Notes under the pieces: model-generated
Database searches by the model: none
Told to the model about the DNA's origin: nothing
The model's input: only the letters and a program-made list of their open reading frames with translations
Part shown: positions 1 through 10,627 of the stretch, piece by piece
Layout of the letters: the number at the start of each line of letters is the position of its first letter
Numbering within the stretch: position 1 is the stretch's first letter
Translations under genes and position numbers: made by a program
NCBI GenBank assembly: GCA_030407085.1
Contig: CM059582.1
Span: 140,695,501-140,759,500 of the forward strand
Reading direction: 5' to 3'
DNA from: Trichopria drosophilae
Taxonomy: Eukaryota; Arthropoda; Insecta; Hymenoptera; Diapriidae
Length of the DNA stretch: 64,000 nucleotides

Positions 1-826
1 CGGTTCTTGTTGGCATAGCTGCGCTGCACCCTCCGTGGATTAGGGCCATCGTGTCCATAACTATTTGCTCCGCATTTGCTCTTGTATTTTCAGGTGTCTG
101 CCGTCCAAGAAGGCGAGCCGAGCCTTCGCGCAAATACCGCGCCATAACAGCTTTGTCTAATGCACTGGTTGCCCATCTTTTGACAGTCCTTTTGTAATTA
201 TTTTGCCTTTCGCCCATGACATATTCAATGTATTGATGGTCGCTATGCGTGTAGATCTCCAAGACCGACCAGCCAGAAATGTTAGCGGAGACTCGTTGGG
301 ACGCCAACGTAATATCGACTATAGAGCCGTTTGTTCCTGCCCTCCTGAAAGTTGGCACATTTCCTTCGTTCATGATTACAAAGTCATGCTTCGCAGCTAG
401 GTCGACGATTAATTTCCCTCTAGGACATGTGGTTGGTGAACCCCATTCGCAGGTCTTCGCATTAAAGTCGCCCCCCATGACAGTTTCCCCGTGAAGTGAG
501 GTTGAGCAATCCCCCAAGGCCTCCAACTTTTCCCGGAATCTATCTACGGAATCGTTGGGGGACAGGTAGATACTGATGTAGTTAGTAGTTTCACAGGAGA
601 TGCATACAAAGCCTTGACTTTTGATCGTCCGTTGGATGTTAAACTTGTATTGGTTTACGATCCAAATAGCCGCTGTATTTGTCTGGTCGACAACCCAGCC
701 ATTTCCGCCTTCGTGGTGGTGTTCGCAGACAAGTAGAAGGTCTATCTGGCGTTCCCTCACGATTTTGTGCAAAAGGTTTTGGGCAGTTTTGCTTCTCTGC
801 AAGTTGCATTGGAGTATCGTAGCCAT
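1..826 (-). CDS. LINE ORF2 N-terminus, EEP endonuclease domain (partial)
   Basis: The reading frame is open from ATG at 826-824 to the window edge (about 275 codons); I read every codon and found no stop. It begins M-A-T-I-L-Q-C-N-L-Q and follows the endonuclease/exonuclease/phosphatase (EEP) fold of R1-clade ORF2 proteins. Visible motifs are GGDFNAKTCEWG, a TFRRAG segment and SDHQYIEY; the Asp/Asn and His in these form the metal and catalytic site in the family. The domain nicks the target for target-primed reverse transcription. The start is 2 nt after the ORF1 stop (TAG-AA-ATG). The reverse transcriptase lies outside the window, so activity of the whole protein cannot be judged. Confidence 0.85.
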   Translation of the reverse strand, partial: MATILQCNLQRSKTAQNLLHKIVRERQIDLLLVCEHHHEGGNGWVVDQTNTAAIWIVNQYKFNIQRTIKSQGFVCISCETTNYISIYLSPNDSVDRFREKLEALGDCSTSLHGETVMGGDFNAKTCEWGSPTTCPRGKLIVDLAAKHDFVIMNEGNVPTFRRAGTNGSIVDITLASQRVSANISGWSVLEIYTHSDHQYIEYVMGERQNNYKRTVKRWATSALDKAVMARYLREGSARLLGRQTPENTRANAEQIVMDTMALIHGGCSAAMPTRT

Positions 827-828
827 TT

Positions 829-2068
829 CTAGCTCCGGTTTAGGCGCACCGCCTCCTGGTATACTTTGCATAACCGGGTATCCGGTAAGTGGTCTGTTCG
901 GGAATCCCCTTCTGTTTCCTTGCACAGACAGCAATTCGGGGAATTTTTGCATTCCGCGGCCCTGTGGTCGCCCATGCCGCATCTCCAGCACAGGTTAGTC
1001 CTATCTGGGCCTCTGCACTGTGTTGCCACGTGCCCAAAACCGTGGCAACGATAGCAGTGTGATGCTCTCTCTTCGGCGTATCCGGCAATTCACCCAGCCT
1101 ATCTTTATCTGAGCCTTTGCTTCCAGGGCTATTGCAGATTTTTCGTCCAGCTCTACGAACGCTATTCTGCTTCCCCACCTGCTGGTCTTGGATAAATTGA
1201 CCTTTATCGTCTCCATTCCGTTTTCCTTGCCGATGGCCCTTTTCACAGCTGCCGTGACTTCGGTTAGGTCTGTTGCCGCATCTAGGTCTCGGATCTCTAT
1301 CTGGCTTCTTGGGACCAGTTCGCGGACATTGCCGTCGGGACCAACTGCCTCCTCTATTTTTTTGCCGAACCTCTTTTTGTCTTCGCTTGATGCCGCGATT
1401 TCCACGAGGACATCTCCTATCCTGGGTTTCCGTATAGACTTCACATCGACACCAAGCTCATCCGGGTTAACTTTTCGTCTAATTTCCTTCAAGATGTCCA
1501 AGTATTTTTTACCTTCAGCCGGTTTGATGATTACTGCCTCGGGTTTCGGTATTCTGGATATCCTTTTTAAGGTCTTTGAAGCAGCATTAGAGGGATTGAT
1601 CTTTGGTTCTCTCTTTTCCTTCCTTCTTTGTACGAGGGTGAACTCGGTTGCATCGGTTTTCTGTTGCTTGGTTCTTTGCCGCTCTTCAGACCTAGAGCTA
1701 GTGTTTTCCCCTCTCTTACGTTTCTCCTCCGTTCTCGGGGTGGAGAGTCCGGTAGTGCCTCCTAACGGTAGTTGTCCGGGTGTCAGCTTGGGTACCCGAG
1801 CTGTTTCTAGCGCCTGCTTTCGCGCTGCCTGGCGACGGGTCATATCGTACAGCAGGCGATCTGCCTCATCAAGACCGTCCCTGATGTCCATAAACATGTT
1901 CTTCTTGGTTTTGCAGAACCTGATCATGGTTTTCACACACGACAGCAGTTTTTCCAGCAAGAGTGCGTCTTCGTCTTGCTGATCGGTGCTGTCCGAGGTG
2001 GTCGGGGATCCGCACTCCAAGTTCCGCGTAGCATTCGGGAAGATTGACGCCAGATTTGGTGCTTCCAT
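829..2068 (-). pseudogene. LINE ORF1 (gag-like), copy A, one frameshift
   Basis: ORF1 starts at 2068 (MEAPNLASIF) and stays open to about 1080. The first segment has the family landmarks TMIRFCKTKKNMF near residue 50, a basic serine-rich middle, an AVIIKPAEGKKY block and KIGWVNCRIRRRE. The reading then shifts frame near 1070-1085, and the next frame carries the zinc knuckles CYRCHGFGHVATQC and CWRCGMGDHRAAEC plus a third CLCKE motif, ending at TAG 831-829. In R1-clade elements ORF1 is the nucleic-acid-binding chaperone of the RNP. The frameshift separates the RNA-binding knuckles from the N-terminus, so this copy is probably dead unless the shift is a sequence error. Confidence 0.8.
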
Positions 2069-2639
2069 CGATTCTTGGCCGCCTCTTCCGCCATTTGCGA
2101 AGATCGTCGCTATTTCGCGTACCCCTACATTTTCTTCTGAAACGACGAAAGCAGCTTCTTTTCCATATCGATCGTGCGATCGCCGGCACCGCTACCGACT
2201 CACCCACTCTGGGGGTACATCTAGGGCGACGACCAGCCTTGAAGGCTCCCCCAAGCATCTACGCATGCCCCCCATGGCACCCAGCCCGAAGGCAAGCCAA
2301 GGGCGGCCGTGTTTCAACACCAGCCCCGGTTGATCCCTGGCGGGGTCTGCTCCCGGGATCTCCCGTCTCTCGGCGGGATCCGGGGCCAAAGACGTGTGTT
2401 GGTCCATGTACGTCCGCAGAGTACGCTTCCCTCAACGCCCAGGACACCCTTCTCCCCCCTTCTCGGGCCGCCAAGCACGGGCACACGCGTGGGTTGGGTA
2501 GATCTTGTCCCAACATTTAAATTTCTGGTTTTGGTCCGCCCCGACTATTTTATTTCGCCGGTACCCTCCATATCTGGTGAGCATTCCCCTATCCGCCACC
2601 CGGGGAGGCGCCCGATGGGTGACCAGAAACACCACACGA

Positions 2640-2640
<1 letters not shown>
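2069..2640 (-). other. 5' UTR of copy A
   Basis: No ORF of interest. The distal 120 bp (about 2520-2640) contain a block (read on + as TGGTTTTGGTCCGCCCCG, then TATTTTATTTC and GGTACCCTCCATATCTGG) that recurs at the 5' ends of copies C, F and G. This block presumably carries the internal promoter and defines the true 5' terminus. The proximal 450 bp are not shared with copies C or F. Confidence 0.6.

Positions 2641-2697
<57 letters not shown>
2641..2697. repeat. (TAG)19 tract between copies A and B
   Basis: 57 bp of pure TAG repeat. On its left is the 5' end of copy A; on its right a 7-T run begins the 3' end of copy B. Confidence 0.98.
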
Positions 2698-2868
2698 TTT
2701 TTTGGGGAGGAATGCTTTACGCACCATAAGGGATTCACGTGACTCCCCCGTGAGTGGGACTCTCCTGCATGCAGGCCTATCCACTAAACCTCCACCTCTT
2801 ATCTTCACCCCCGTAGCTGGAAACCGCTGTCGCATTACTTCAACCACGCGGGTTCTATAATTTGGGAG

Positions 2869-4890
2869 TCAGTCCCCTCCTTCCATGTGCTGCTGCATCA
2901 TCTCCCGTTCTTCACGTTTCTTCTTAACCAGGATATCTTCCACATACCCTGCGACGCTGTCCCAGTTTTCCTTCGATAGCAGCATAATGCTTACGCTGTT
3001 GTCTGGTATTATGACCGAATTAATTTTCCTCCCTAGTTTTTCCCTTTCCCCGCACCAGCGCCTACACTCGAAAAACGTGTGTTGCGCGTTGTCCTTGCTC
3101 AATGGGCAATAGTCACAGTGCGGACTGGGTTTCCTTTCCCGCCTGTGCAAGGCATTCTTGACATCGAGGGTGACGAGGATGCAACTGTTTCGTGTCCGGT
3201 GATTTCCCTGCCATTCATTTTTGCATATTTCCACAATTTCTTGCAGAGCATCGATTGTGGACCTGCACCTACGGAACCCATATTGGTTTTCCGCCAGCCC
3301 TCCTTCGTCTTGGACTGCTGCTCGTAGGCGGTTTCTCAAAAGTCGTTCGTAAACTTTACCGGCTTCGTCCAGCATGCATAGCGGCCGGTATGGTGAGGAT
3401 CCCATACTTTGTGCTTTACCTTTGTCCAACAGCACAAGGCGCTGCATTTTCCATTGCTGACTAAAGATCCCTGGTATTTATTTTTTATTTATTTATATTT
3501 ATTATATCACCTCTCCTGGTATTCCATCAGGGCCGGGGGCTTTCCGACTTCCGATGGACTGAATCGCCGTCATGAGCTCATCCACTTTGAACGGGGGTAT
3601 TGCTTCTGTGCATTCGTAGCGCTGTCTTTGCCTGTGCGGGTGTTTGGGGAAGAGTAGCTTACCAATTTCGTCCATGACCTGGGGGTCCTTGGGTGGTTCT
3701 GGAGCCTGTTTCCCGAATCTCCTCATTGCTATTTTGTAGCCTCGTCCCCACACGTCCCGATCAACCTCCTTGCAGAGTGATATCCACGATTCACGCTTAC
3801 TTTTGCGTATGGCCGCAGCTAATTCTTTTTTGGCATCTTGATATCGTTGACTCGCTACTTGTGCGGGTCCCTTTCTTCTTGCTCTTAGGGCTAACCGCCG
3901 TAGGTGGATTACCTTTCGTCGCGTCTCGGCTATCTCGTCCGTCCACCAATATACCGGAGCCCTATGTGGGTTCCACTTACGCAGGGGCATTGCAACGTTA
4001 CAGCCCTTGACTATTTGTTTCATTGTCTGCTTGACTAAGGCCTCCACCTGCGATTTATCTTTGTCATTCCCTCCCGTTTCCGTTAGGAGGCTAGCCGATT
4101 CCGCGATTGACTTTAGTAATGCCTTCCGGTCTAATTTGGCGACATTCCATCTCTGACTTTGGCGATAGTTAGGTGGTATTGGTGCGCGTTTTGTTCTAAA
4201 GGACATTTTAATACACTGATGATCGCTAGCAGTGTAGTCTTCTAGTACATTCCATCCTGTTATATGGACTGCATTTCCTAGCGATGCCAGTGATATGTCT
4301 ATAATAGACCCCCTGCAACCTGGGCGCCTGAAGGTTGTAGTTTTACCAGTGTTAAGGATTACCAGATCAAGTCTCATCGCCAGCTCTACCACTGTGGTGC
4401 CTCTGCTGTCGCAGTAACTCATACCCCATTCCTTGGTCTTCGCATTAAAATCAGCAGCTATAATAACTTCACCGTCTACATCGCGTATGTAGTCCTCCCG
4501 CTGCTGTATCCTTTGCCTGAATATGCTGATTCCCCCATTAGGTGATAGGTAGCAGCTAATAATTGTGGTGTCGCCGCTCCTTATCCATACAAAACCATCC
4601 CCCATTCCACTATCCTCGACTGGGTATGTGGCTTTTTTCCTAATCCAGATTGCAGCAGTACCTGAGGCATCCCTATACCAGCCTCGTTCTTGGGGGTCGC
4701 AGTATTGCTCAGAGATGATTATTATGTCTGCGTCATGGTCTTGCGCTAATTGAGTCAACGGTTGCTGAGCAAGCTTGCACCTTTGCAGCTTGATCTGCAA
4801 GAGTACCGTGCCGGCTTCCACTTCGGCGGAGGTGCAAGCCTTTTTTCCCTGGGCGTACCTTCTATTTGCTCTTACTTGGTTCGGCGCCAT
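2869..4890 (-). pseudogene. LINE ORF2 of copy B: endonuclease plus gapped reverse transcriptase
   Basis: Residues 1-462 (4890-3502) run from the ATG through a complete EEP domain (SEQYCDP, ADFNAKTKEWG, TASDHQCI) into the start of the reverse transcriptase (RKAPGPDGIPGEV), then stop. A ~30-bp A/T-only filler at about 3480-3510 replaces some coding sequence. The frame resumes at about 3450 (SQQWKMQRLVLLDKG, YRPLCMLDEAGK, GFRRCRST), reaches LDVKNA, and then jumps at about 3150 directly to the C-terminal HCDYC...HTFFEC zinc motif. The RT palm with its YADD box is therefore gone. The protein could nick DNA but not copy RNA. The start codon shares a base with the ORF1 stop (TAATG). Confidence 0.85.
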
Positions 4891-5504
4891 TACGTTTTGC
4901 GTTTGTTTACCGCTTCACGATATGCAATGCATTGCGATGAACCCGCGTAATGATCTATTCTGCTACAGTCGTTTCGTTCGATGCATAAGAAACACTCGGC
5001 GGGGCTGATACAGGCGGCCGCTTTGTGTCCCGACTTAGCGCATTTCCAACAACATTTCCCTCTGTCTGGTTCTTTGCAGTCTACTGCTATGTGGCCAAAA
5101 TCTTGGCATCTGTAGCATCGCAGGACTTGAATTCGCCGCCTCACTCTGCAATTGACCCATCCAATTTTTATGTGAGCCATTTCTTCCAGTTTTTTCGCAG
5201 AGGACTCGTCTAACTCCACGTAAGCGGCATTGTTGCCACGTGTGTTAGTTTTTGACATCCCGATCTTCGTGAGGGTTATGTCCGCTGTCTGTTTCAAGGC
5301 CGTTTCCACTTCCTCGACGTCTGTTACTGCGTCTAAGTCCAGTATTTCTATATGAACTGTTGGGACCAACTGTCTCACTTTCCCAGCCTCTCCGAGTGCA
5401 CCCTTTATGGCTTCCCCGAATTCTATTTTGCGGTCTGTATTGGCATCTAGTTCGACTAACACCCCTCCAGATCTCGTTTCCCTGATTGCCTTCACCTTTA
5501 TACC
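4890..5504 (-). pseudogene. LINE ORF1 of copy B, N-terminus missing
   Basis: About 200 codons remain, from MKAIRETRSGGVLVELD to the TAA at 4892-4890. The C-terminal half holds three zinc knuckles: CYRCQDFGHIAVDC, CWKCAKSGHKAAAC, and a degenerate third beginning CFLC. The KIGWVNCRVRRR block just before them is shared with other copies. The N-terminus is replaced by the TAG tract exactly at 5505, consistent with 5' truncation during target-primed reverse transcription into the repeat. The stop codon overlaps the ORF2 ATG by one base as TAATG, the arrangement described for translational coupling in the R1-clade element SART1. Confidence 0.82.
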
Positions 5505-6351
<847 letters not shown>

Positions 6352-6557
6352 TTTTTTTTTTTGTTTTACGAGGGACCTGTGGGGAATCTTCGAAAGACAC
6401 TGGGGAGGGACCGCTCTCCACCAGTAGAGTGGGATTTTTACCCACAGAATCCCACATACCCGTACTTGACATATTTCCACACCGGGAACCGCTTTCGCCT
6501 TACTTCGGTGTGGTGTCATTCCACTGCCCTGGCTGGGCTTCTTCAGGAGTTAAGATA

Positions 6558-7468
6558 TTAGTCTATACTTTCCTCTTCTTTCTTGTTCTTTAGTACTCTA
6601 GTTACAAATGTAACTCCTTCATCCCAGTTGGTTTGGTTTTTGAGCATGACCGCTATGATGTTTTGCGGGCTGACCGTCATCTTTACCGCCTCTTCCAGTA
6701 CTTTTCTTTTGCTGAACCATCGTTGGCACTCAAAGAAAGTGTGCTGTGCATCGTCCTCTTGACCTGGGCAATATCGGCATATAGGGCTATCTTTCCTTTG
6801 GCGTGTAAATAGGTACTTATTAAACAGACCATGTCCAGTGAGAAATTGCGTGGTAAAGTAGTCCACTTCTCCATGGCTTCTGCTGTACCATACGCTCACG
6901 TCCGGGATTAAGACGCGTGTCCACCTTCCTACCGTATCATCCTTGGTCCATCTATATTGCCAGTCTCGCAGAGTTCGCAGTTTTTCTTCTTGTCTGGCGT
7001 CTTTCAAGTTGTCTTCCTCACGGCGCTAATCCGACAAAATCGGATCATCGTGTCAACGGTCGCTTTTGGGCGCACAATTTGTTCGGCCTCCGGCTTTCTT
7101 ATATCCTCCACTAGTTTCCTAGCAGGTTCAAGCGGGGTTAATTCAGCCATAGTGTCCGTCACCGAATTCCTACTTATGCCTCTTATGACATCTGGGAAGA
7201 GAGCAGCCAACTGCCCCACCTCGGGGCCAGTGTCTCTCGTCATCGCATCCTCAGCGCTATGCTTTTTTTCCGGGTCTGTGATTGTAAGTTCCCGTATCTC
7301 CTCGCTTATAGCCACAAATGACGTGGAGGCCAAGTCGCCCACCACCACGTCACTGCGGTCGCTGGATAACGGCACCGGAGGGCCCGCTTGCTCACCCGTG
7401 TCCGACGCCGGTACTGGGGTATCCCTCCCCTGTACCGTAAACGATTTTTTAAATCTGGAATTCTCCAT
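6558..7468 (-). pseudogene. ORF1 N-terminus abutting ORF2 C-terminus (internal deletion)
   Basis: Residues 1-148 of ORF1 (from MENSRFKKSFTVQGRDTPVP at 7468) run into TMIRFCRIS, a landmark near the ORF1 N-terminus, then stop at about 7006. Directly after, in a different frame, comes the ORF2 C-terminus: LRDWQYRWTKDDTVGRW, HGEVDYFTTQFLTGHG, and the zinc motif CRYCPGQEDDAQHTFFEC, ending at 6558. Zinc knuckles, endonuclease and reverse transcriptase are all absent, a loss of roughly 3.5 kb compared with copy G. Such a copy could only have moved in trans, if the deletion predates insertion. Confidence 0.82.
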
Positions 7469-7645
7469 GGGTGGTTTTATATTCGGGGTTCCTTCCCCTA
7501 GGTTATTTTATCGTGGTAGCCTTCCACTATCTGGTTTTGGTCCGCCCCGGATATTTTATTCTCCGGTACCCTACATATCTGGCGAGCATTCCCCTATCCG
7601 CCACCTGGGGAGGCGCCCGATGGGTGTCCAGCAACACCGCACGAG
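7469..7645 (-). other. 5' UTR of copy C with conserved 5' terminal block
   Basis: Read on +, it contains GGGGTTCCTTCCCCTAGG, TTTTGGTCCGCCCCGG, ATATTTTATTCTCCGGTACC and a CATATCTGGCGAGCATTCCC segment. The same order occurs in copy F. A shortened version is present in the TG-embedded element at 61,972-62,034. Confidence 0.7.
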
Positions 7646-7649
7646 AGTG

Positions 7650-7680
<31 letters not shown>

Positions 7681-7704
7681 TAGTAGTAGTAGTAGTAATG
7701 GTAG
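7646..7704. repeat. (TAG)n tract between copies C and D
   Basis: 59 bp of TAG with two TGG variants and one AATGG interruption near 7698. Confidence 0.97.
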
Positions 7705-7743
7705 TTTTTTCCGAAGAGGGGAGGAATGCTTTACGCACCATAA

Positions 7744-7762
7744 GGGAGCCATCGAGGCTCCC
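7744..7762 (-). other. 3' UTR hairpin, copy D
   Basis: Perfect 7-bp stem GGGAGCC/GGCTCCC around a 5-nt loop, about 35 nt from the 3' end. The same hairpin position is found in copies E, F and H. Confidence 0.65.
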
Positions 7763-7973
7763 CGGTGTGTGGGACTCTCCCGCAAGCAGGCATACCCACT
7801 AAACCTCTACCTCTTTTCCTTGACCGAGACCGTACCGAGACTTAAGCTCACGCATTACATCGGTGCGGGGCCACTGATTGAGGTAACAAGCTGCCACCAT
7901 ACTTTATTTTTTTTGCAAGATCTTACGTCAGGTCATTTTCCTCCATTTTCTTTGTTCGCAAAATTTCCTCGAT

Positions 7974-8345
7974 TTACAAGTTTACACTTATCCACGCTTC
8001 TTCCTTGCTGAGGATGCTCGCAATGATTCTTTCAGGTGCGATGATCGTTCCCAACTCCTGTTCCAGTTTTTTCTTGTGCCCACTCCATCGGTGACATTCA
8101 AAAAACGTGGGCCTCGGCGTTTCTGGGTTCCCACATCTATACATAGAAAGTGGGCTTTCCCTGAACTTTCTTCTACACAGGTTGCTCCCAAAAAGGCTAT
8201 GTCCAGTCAAAAACTGCGTCTTATAATAGCTCACCTCACCGTATTTTCTGCTATGACAAATCATCATGTCCGGGATCAATACGTACGACGACTTCGCATT
8301 CATCCATATACCTTTTTTGCCACGTTTGAAGCATGTTTGCCCTCT
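7974..8345 (-). pseudogene. LINE ORF2 C-terminal fragment, copy D
   Basis: Carries YGEVSYYKTQFLTGHSLFGSN, the zinc motif region with PRPTFFECHRW, and the end of the conserved tail (IIASILSKEEAW) before a premature stop at 7974. Two zinc-motif cysteines are not evident (CGNPETPRPTFFEC has one left). No endonuclease or RT remains. Confidence 0.75.
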
Positions 8346-8350
8346 CCACA

Positions 8351-8371
8351 TAGTAGTAGTAGTAGTATTAG
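8351..8371. repeat. (TAG)n tract between copies D and E
   Basis: 21 bp: five TAG, one TAT, one TAG. Short but in register with the array pattern. Confidence 0.9.
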
Positions 8372-8514
8372 TTTGTTTTCCGAAGAGGTGGGGGAATGCT
8401 TTACGCACCATAAAGGAGTCACCGGGACTCCCCCGTGTGTGGGGTTCTCCTACAAGCAGGTCTACCCACTAAACCTCCACCTCTTTTGTGGCCTACCATG
8501 CCTCAAAACAAACG
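8372..8514 (-). mobile_element. R1-clade LINE, TAG-array copy E, 3' UTR stub
   Basis: Only ~143 bp of 3' UTR, sharing the AATGCTTTACGCACCATAA block and the CCACTAAACCTCCACCTCTTTT block with other copies. An extreme 5' truncation between two TAG tracts. Confidence 0.8.
8414..8432 (-). other. 3' UTR hairpin, copy E (with compensatory change)
   Basis: GGAGTC/GACTCC stem with a 5-nt loop, aligned with GGGAGCC/GGCTCCC of other copies. One C-G pair is replaced by T-A on both sides, and the outermost pair becomes G-U in the minus-strand RNA. Confidence 0.6.
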
Positions 8515-8532
8515 TAGTAGTAGTAGTAGTAG
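8515..8532. repeat. (TAG)6 tract between copies E and F
   Basis: 18 bp of TAG followed by a 10-T run that starts copy F. Confidence 0.95.
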
Positions 8533-8577
8533 TTTTTTTTTTATCCGGAGAGGGGAGGAATGCTTTACGCACCATAA

Positions 8578-8596
8578 GGGAGCCGTCGGGGCTCCC
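8578..8596 (-). other. 3' UTR hairpin, copy F
   Basis: Perfect GGGAGCC/GGCTCCC stem; the loop is GTCGG instead of ATCGG. Confidence 0.65.
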
Positions 8597-8734
8597 CCGT
8601 GTGTGGGACTCTTCTGCAAGCAGGCATACCCACTTAAACTCCACCTCTTTTCTCCCTGACCTTAGACCACTCCGGGACTAAAGCTTATGCATTACTTTGG
8701 AGTGGGGTAAGTTAACTGGCCTGTGTGGCTACCC

Positions 8735-9461
8735 TCGATTATTTGTTTGCATGCCCGCCATCCTGAAGAGCACCGAATCGTCTGCCTTTTATAGGGAGTA
8801 TCGTCTCCAGGAACGTGGCCACTTTTTCTAGGCCTCTTCTGTTTGGAGCATTTTTTAGACTGAGCCAGCAGGAGTCATCTCTTTTCCAATATCGTCATCA
8901 TCGTGGCGACTCTTCACTTTGCATAGTCTACCAATTATGTCGTGTGTGGCGCACGTTACATCGATGATAGTGCCTCTGCAACCAGTTCGTCTGAATGTCG
9001 GGGTGTCAGCGATATTCAGAAAAACTGCGTCGGTTCTTGCCGCTATCTCGACCAGTGCATATTGTAGGCTCTCCCCATTCAATCGCTTTGGCATTGACGT
9101 CGCCTGCAAGTACGTACTTGATGTTGATCCTTCGGATGATCTCTTCCAAGCTAGCTAACTTGTGTCGGTAGGTATTGATTCCTTCATTGGGTGAGAAGGA
9201 GGAACATATAAAAAGCACCTCATTACTGACGATCCTGGCAAAGCCGTCACCCATGCCGGTGTCTGTGATTGGGAACTTTTCGGTATTCCTGACCCAGATC
9301 GCGGCAGTCCCTGTATTATCAGTGTACCAGAATTCACTGTTAGGCCTTCCGTATGTTTCGCATGCCATGAAGATGTCCAGGCTATGTTCGTACGCAATCT
9401 ACATCAGCATGACCTGAGTGAGTATGGATCTAGCTAAATTACCCTGCATAATTATAGCCAT
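8735..9461 (-). pseudogene. LINE ORF2 of copy F: degraded endonuclease fused to C-terminal tail
   Basis: ATG at 9461-9459 (MAIIMQGNLARS) is followed by a stop after ~20 codons. Further segments in shifting frames show EFWYTDNTGTAAIWVRN, SPNEGINTYRHKL, GDVNAKAIEWGEP (catalytic GDFNAK region), TFRRTGCRGTIIDVT, and then jump at about 8880 to a C-terminal stub (KVATFLETILP). RT and zinc motif are gone. At least two frame changes and one nonsense codon are visible, so this is a pseudogene on top of the deletion. Confidence 0.75.
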
Positions 9462-10470
9462 TGTTTCTTTGGCGTTCGCGCTGCTTTGCTTGTAACTTGG
9501 TATGCTGCACATTTGGAGGAGCCCGGTGTATTGTCGTGAGGGTCTTTATACCTCTTGTCGGAACACGTGAAGCATGTCGCGCTGCGAGCGCAGGTTGCCG
9601 CTTTATGGCCGACCACGCTTCACCGAATTTAGTTCTGGCTTCGGGGGCTGCTGCCAGCTCCAGCAGTATTTCATCTTTCCGAGTCTTTCTGATGGCTCCT
9701 ACAGTCATACCTAACTCCCCGAGGGTCACTTGTTTGCGGATGTTCTTCAGGACGTCTGCATATTTCATCCCTTCCGAGGGCAAGATGAGTATTGCTTCAG
9801 ATTTGCGACGTCTATGATTTTGTCGGGTCTTTGGCAGTTTTCTGATGTCGCTACTGTGATTTGGACAGTCGTCTTCTTCCAATGCCGTTATTCTGTTCTT
9901 TATTCCCCGCCTTTCAACCGATATCTAGTCGCATCCTCTTGGCCTCCTGAATGACGATTCGCGCCTCGTTGTCCTTGGCTGGGCTAGGCGTTTCATCACG
10001 CCTCTTCCGTTTCTCGGTGGTGGGTCGAGAGTCAGGTCGGTCAGTTTTTCTCGTTTGAGACAAGATTTCCTCCTTTTCTTGGAGTAGCATTTCTCTCCAC
10101 TTTCGTTCCTGCTGGTGTTCCGTGACGCGCGCTGTCTTCTATCTTATTCTATAGCGCCTAACATCGCTCAGTCAGTTATCCACTACCACCAATCGGTCCT
10201 TGATCTCGTTGAACATGTTCTTCTTAGTTTTGCAGAAGCGTAACGTGCTCATGACTGCTAAGGTCAAGGAAATCAACTGCTTGTCTTCGGAGGTAATGTT
10301 CTCCTCGCTTGTAGCATTATATAACGTGGTGGCCAAGTCGACCGCCACCACTTCACTGCGGTCGCCGGATAACGACGCCCGGGAGCCCGCTTGCTCACTC
10401 CCTGCCAGGCCGGTACTTGGGTATCCCTCCCCTGCACCGTAAACAGTTTTGTAATGTTGGAATTCTCCAT
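9439..10470 (-). pseudogene. LINE ORF1 of copy F, frameshifted
   Basis: N-terminus MENSNITKLFTVQGRDTQVP at 10,470 matches the copy C N-terminus (MENSRFKKSFTVQGRDTPVP). Internal segments include KTKKNMF-like sequence near 10,215 and an ILILPSEGMKYADVLKNIRK block near 9780, equivalent to the IIKPAEGKKYLDILKEIRR block of copy A. Zinc-knuckle sequence is mostly lost: only a remnant precedes the stop at 9439. The stop overlaps the ORF2 start by 23 nt. Confidence 0.72.
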
Positions 10471-10600
10471 ATTTTGTTTTGGATCGGTGTTCCTTCCCCT
10501 AGGTTATTTTTCGTGGTAGCCTTCCACTATCTGGTTTTGGTCCGTTCCGGATATTTTATTTCTCTGGTACCCTCCAAATCTTGCGAGCATTTACCTATCC

Positions 10601-10627
10601 AGTAGTAGTAGTAGTGGTAGTAGTAGT
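10601..10627. repeat. (TAG)n tract between copies F and G
   Basis: 27 bp with one TGG variant, then an 8-T run of copy G. Confidence 0.95.

Larger units (their letters stand above)
1..2640 (-). mobile_element. R1-clade LINE, TAG-array copy A (3' part outside window)
   Basis: Minus-strand non-LTR retrotransposon with its 5' end at about 2640. It reads 5' UTR, ORF1 with zinc knuckles, then ORF2 starting with an apurinic-type endonuclease, and leaves the window at base 1. The R1-clade call rests on the ORF1 CCHC cluster, the tight ORF1-ORF2 junction, and the similarity of its ORFs to those of the other copies, which keep the R1-type C-terminal zinc motif. The 5' end abuts a (TAG)n tract. This is the leftmost of eight same-orientation copies. 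Confidence 0.85.
2698..5504 (-). mobile_element. R1-clade LINE, TAG-array copy B, 5'-truncated and internally deleted
   Basis: 3' end with poly(A) (T run on +) at 2696-2703 next to the (TAG)19 tract; the 5' side is cut inside ORF1 at 5504, where a very long TAG tract starts. It contains a 3' UTR (2703-2868), ORF2 with two internal gaps, and the C-terminal two thirds of ORF1. The 3' UTR carries the conserved block reading AATGCTTTACGCACCATAAG on +. Confidence 0.85.
6352..7645 (-). mobile_element. R1-clade LINE, TAG-array copy C: both ends present, middle deleted
   Basis: Starts with an 11-T run at 6352 (3' poly(A)) and ends at a conserved 5' UTR end near 7645, both next to TAG tracts. Only the ORF1 N-terminus and ORF2 C-terminus remain. 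Its 3' UTR (6363-6557) does not resemble the AATGCTTTACGCACC type of the other copies, while its 5' UTR does. It therefore represents either a different 3' subfamily or a chimera. Confidence 0.8.
7705..8350 (-). mobile_element. R1-clade LINE, TAG-array copy D, 5'-truncated 3' fragment
   Basis: Conserved 3' end (T6 then CCGAAGAGGGG on +) and 3' UTR, followed by the last ~120 codons of ORF2. The 5' break at about 8345 abuts a TAG tract. This is a typical 5'-truncated LINE insertion of about 0.65 kb. Confidence 0.82.
8533..10600 (-). mobile_element. R1-clade LINE, TAG-array copy F: near-complete ends, internal deletion
   Basis: Poly(A) at 8533-8542, standard 3' UTR, a C-terminal ORF2 stub joined to the endonuclease, a frameshifted ORF1, and a 5' UTR that lacks the last ~40 nt of the terminus seen in copies A and C. 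The whole RT domain is missing. Confidence 0.8.

Noticed and set aside
1188..1982. 264-codon frame on the plus strand
   Set aside because: Lies antisense to ORF1 of copy A, whose conserved motifs are on the minus strand; no domain recognised.
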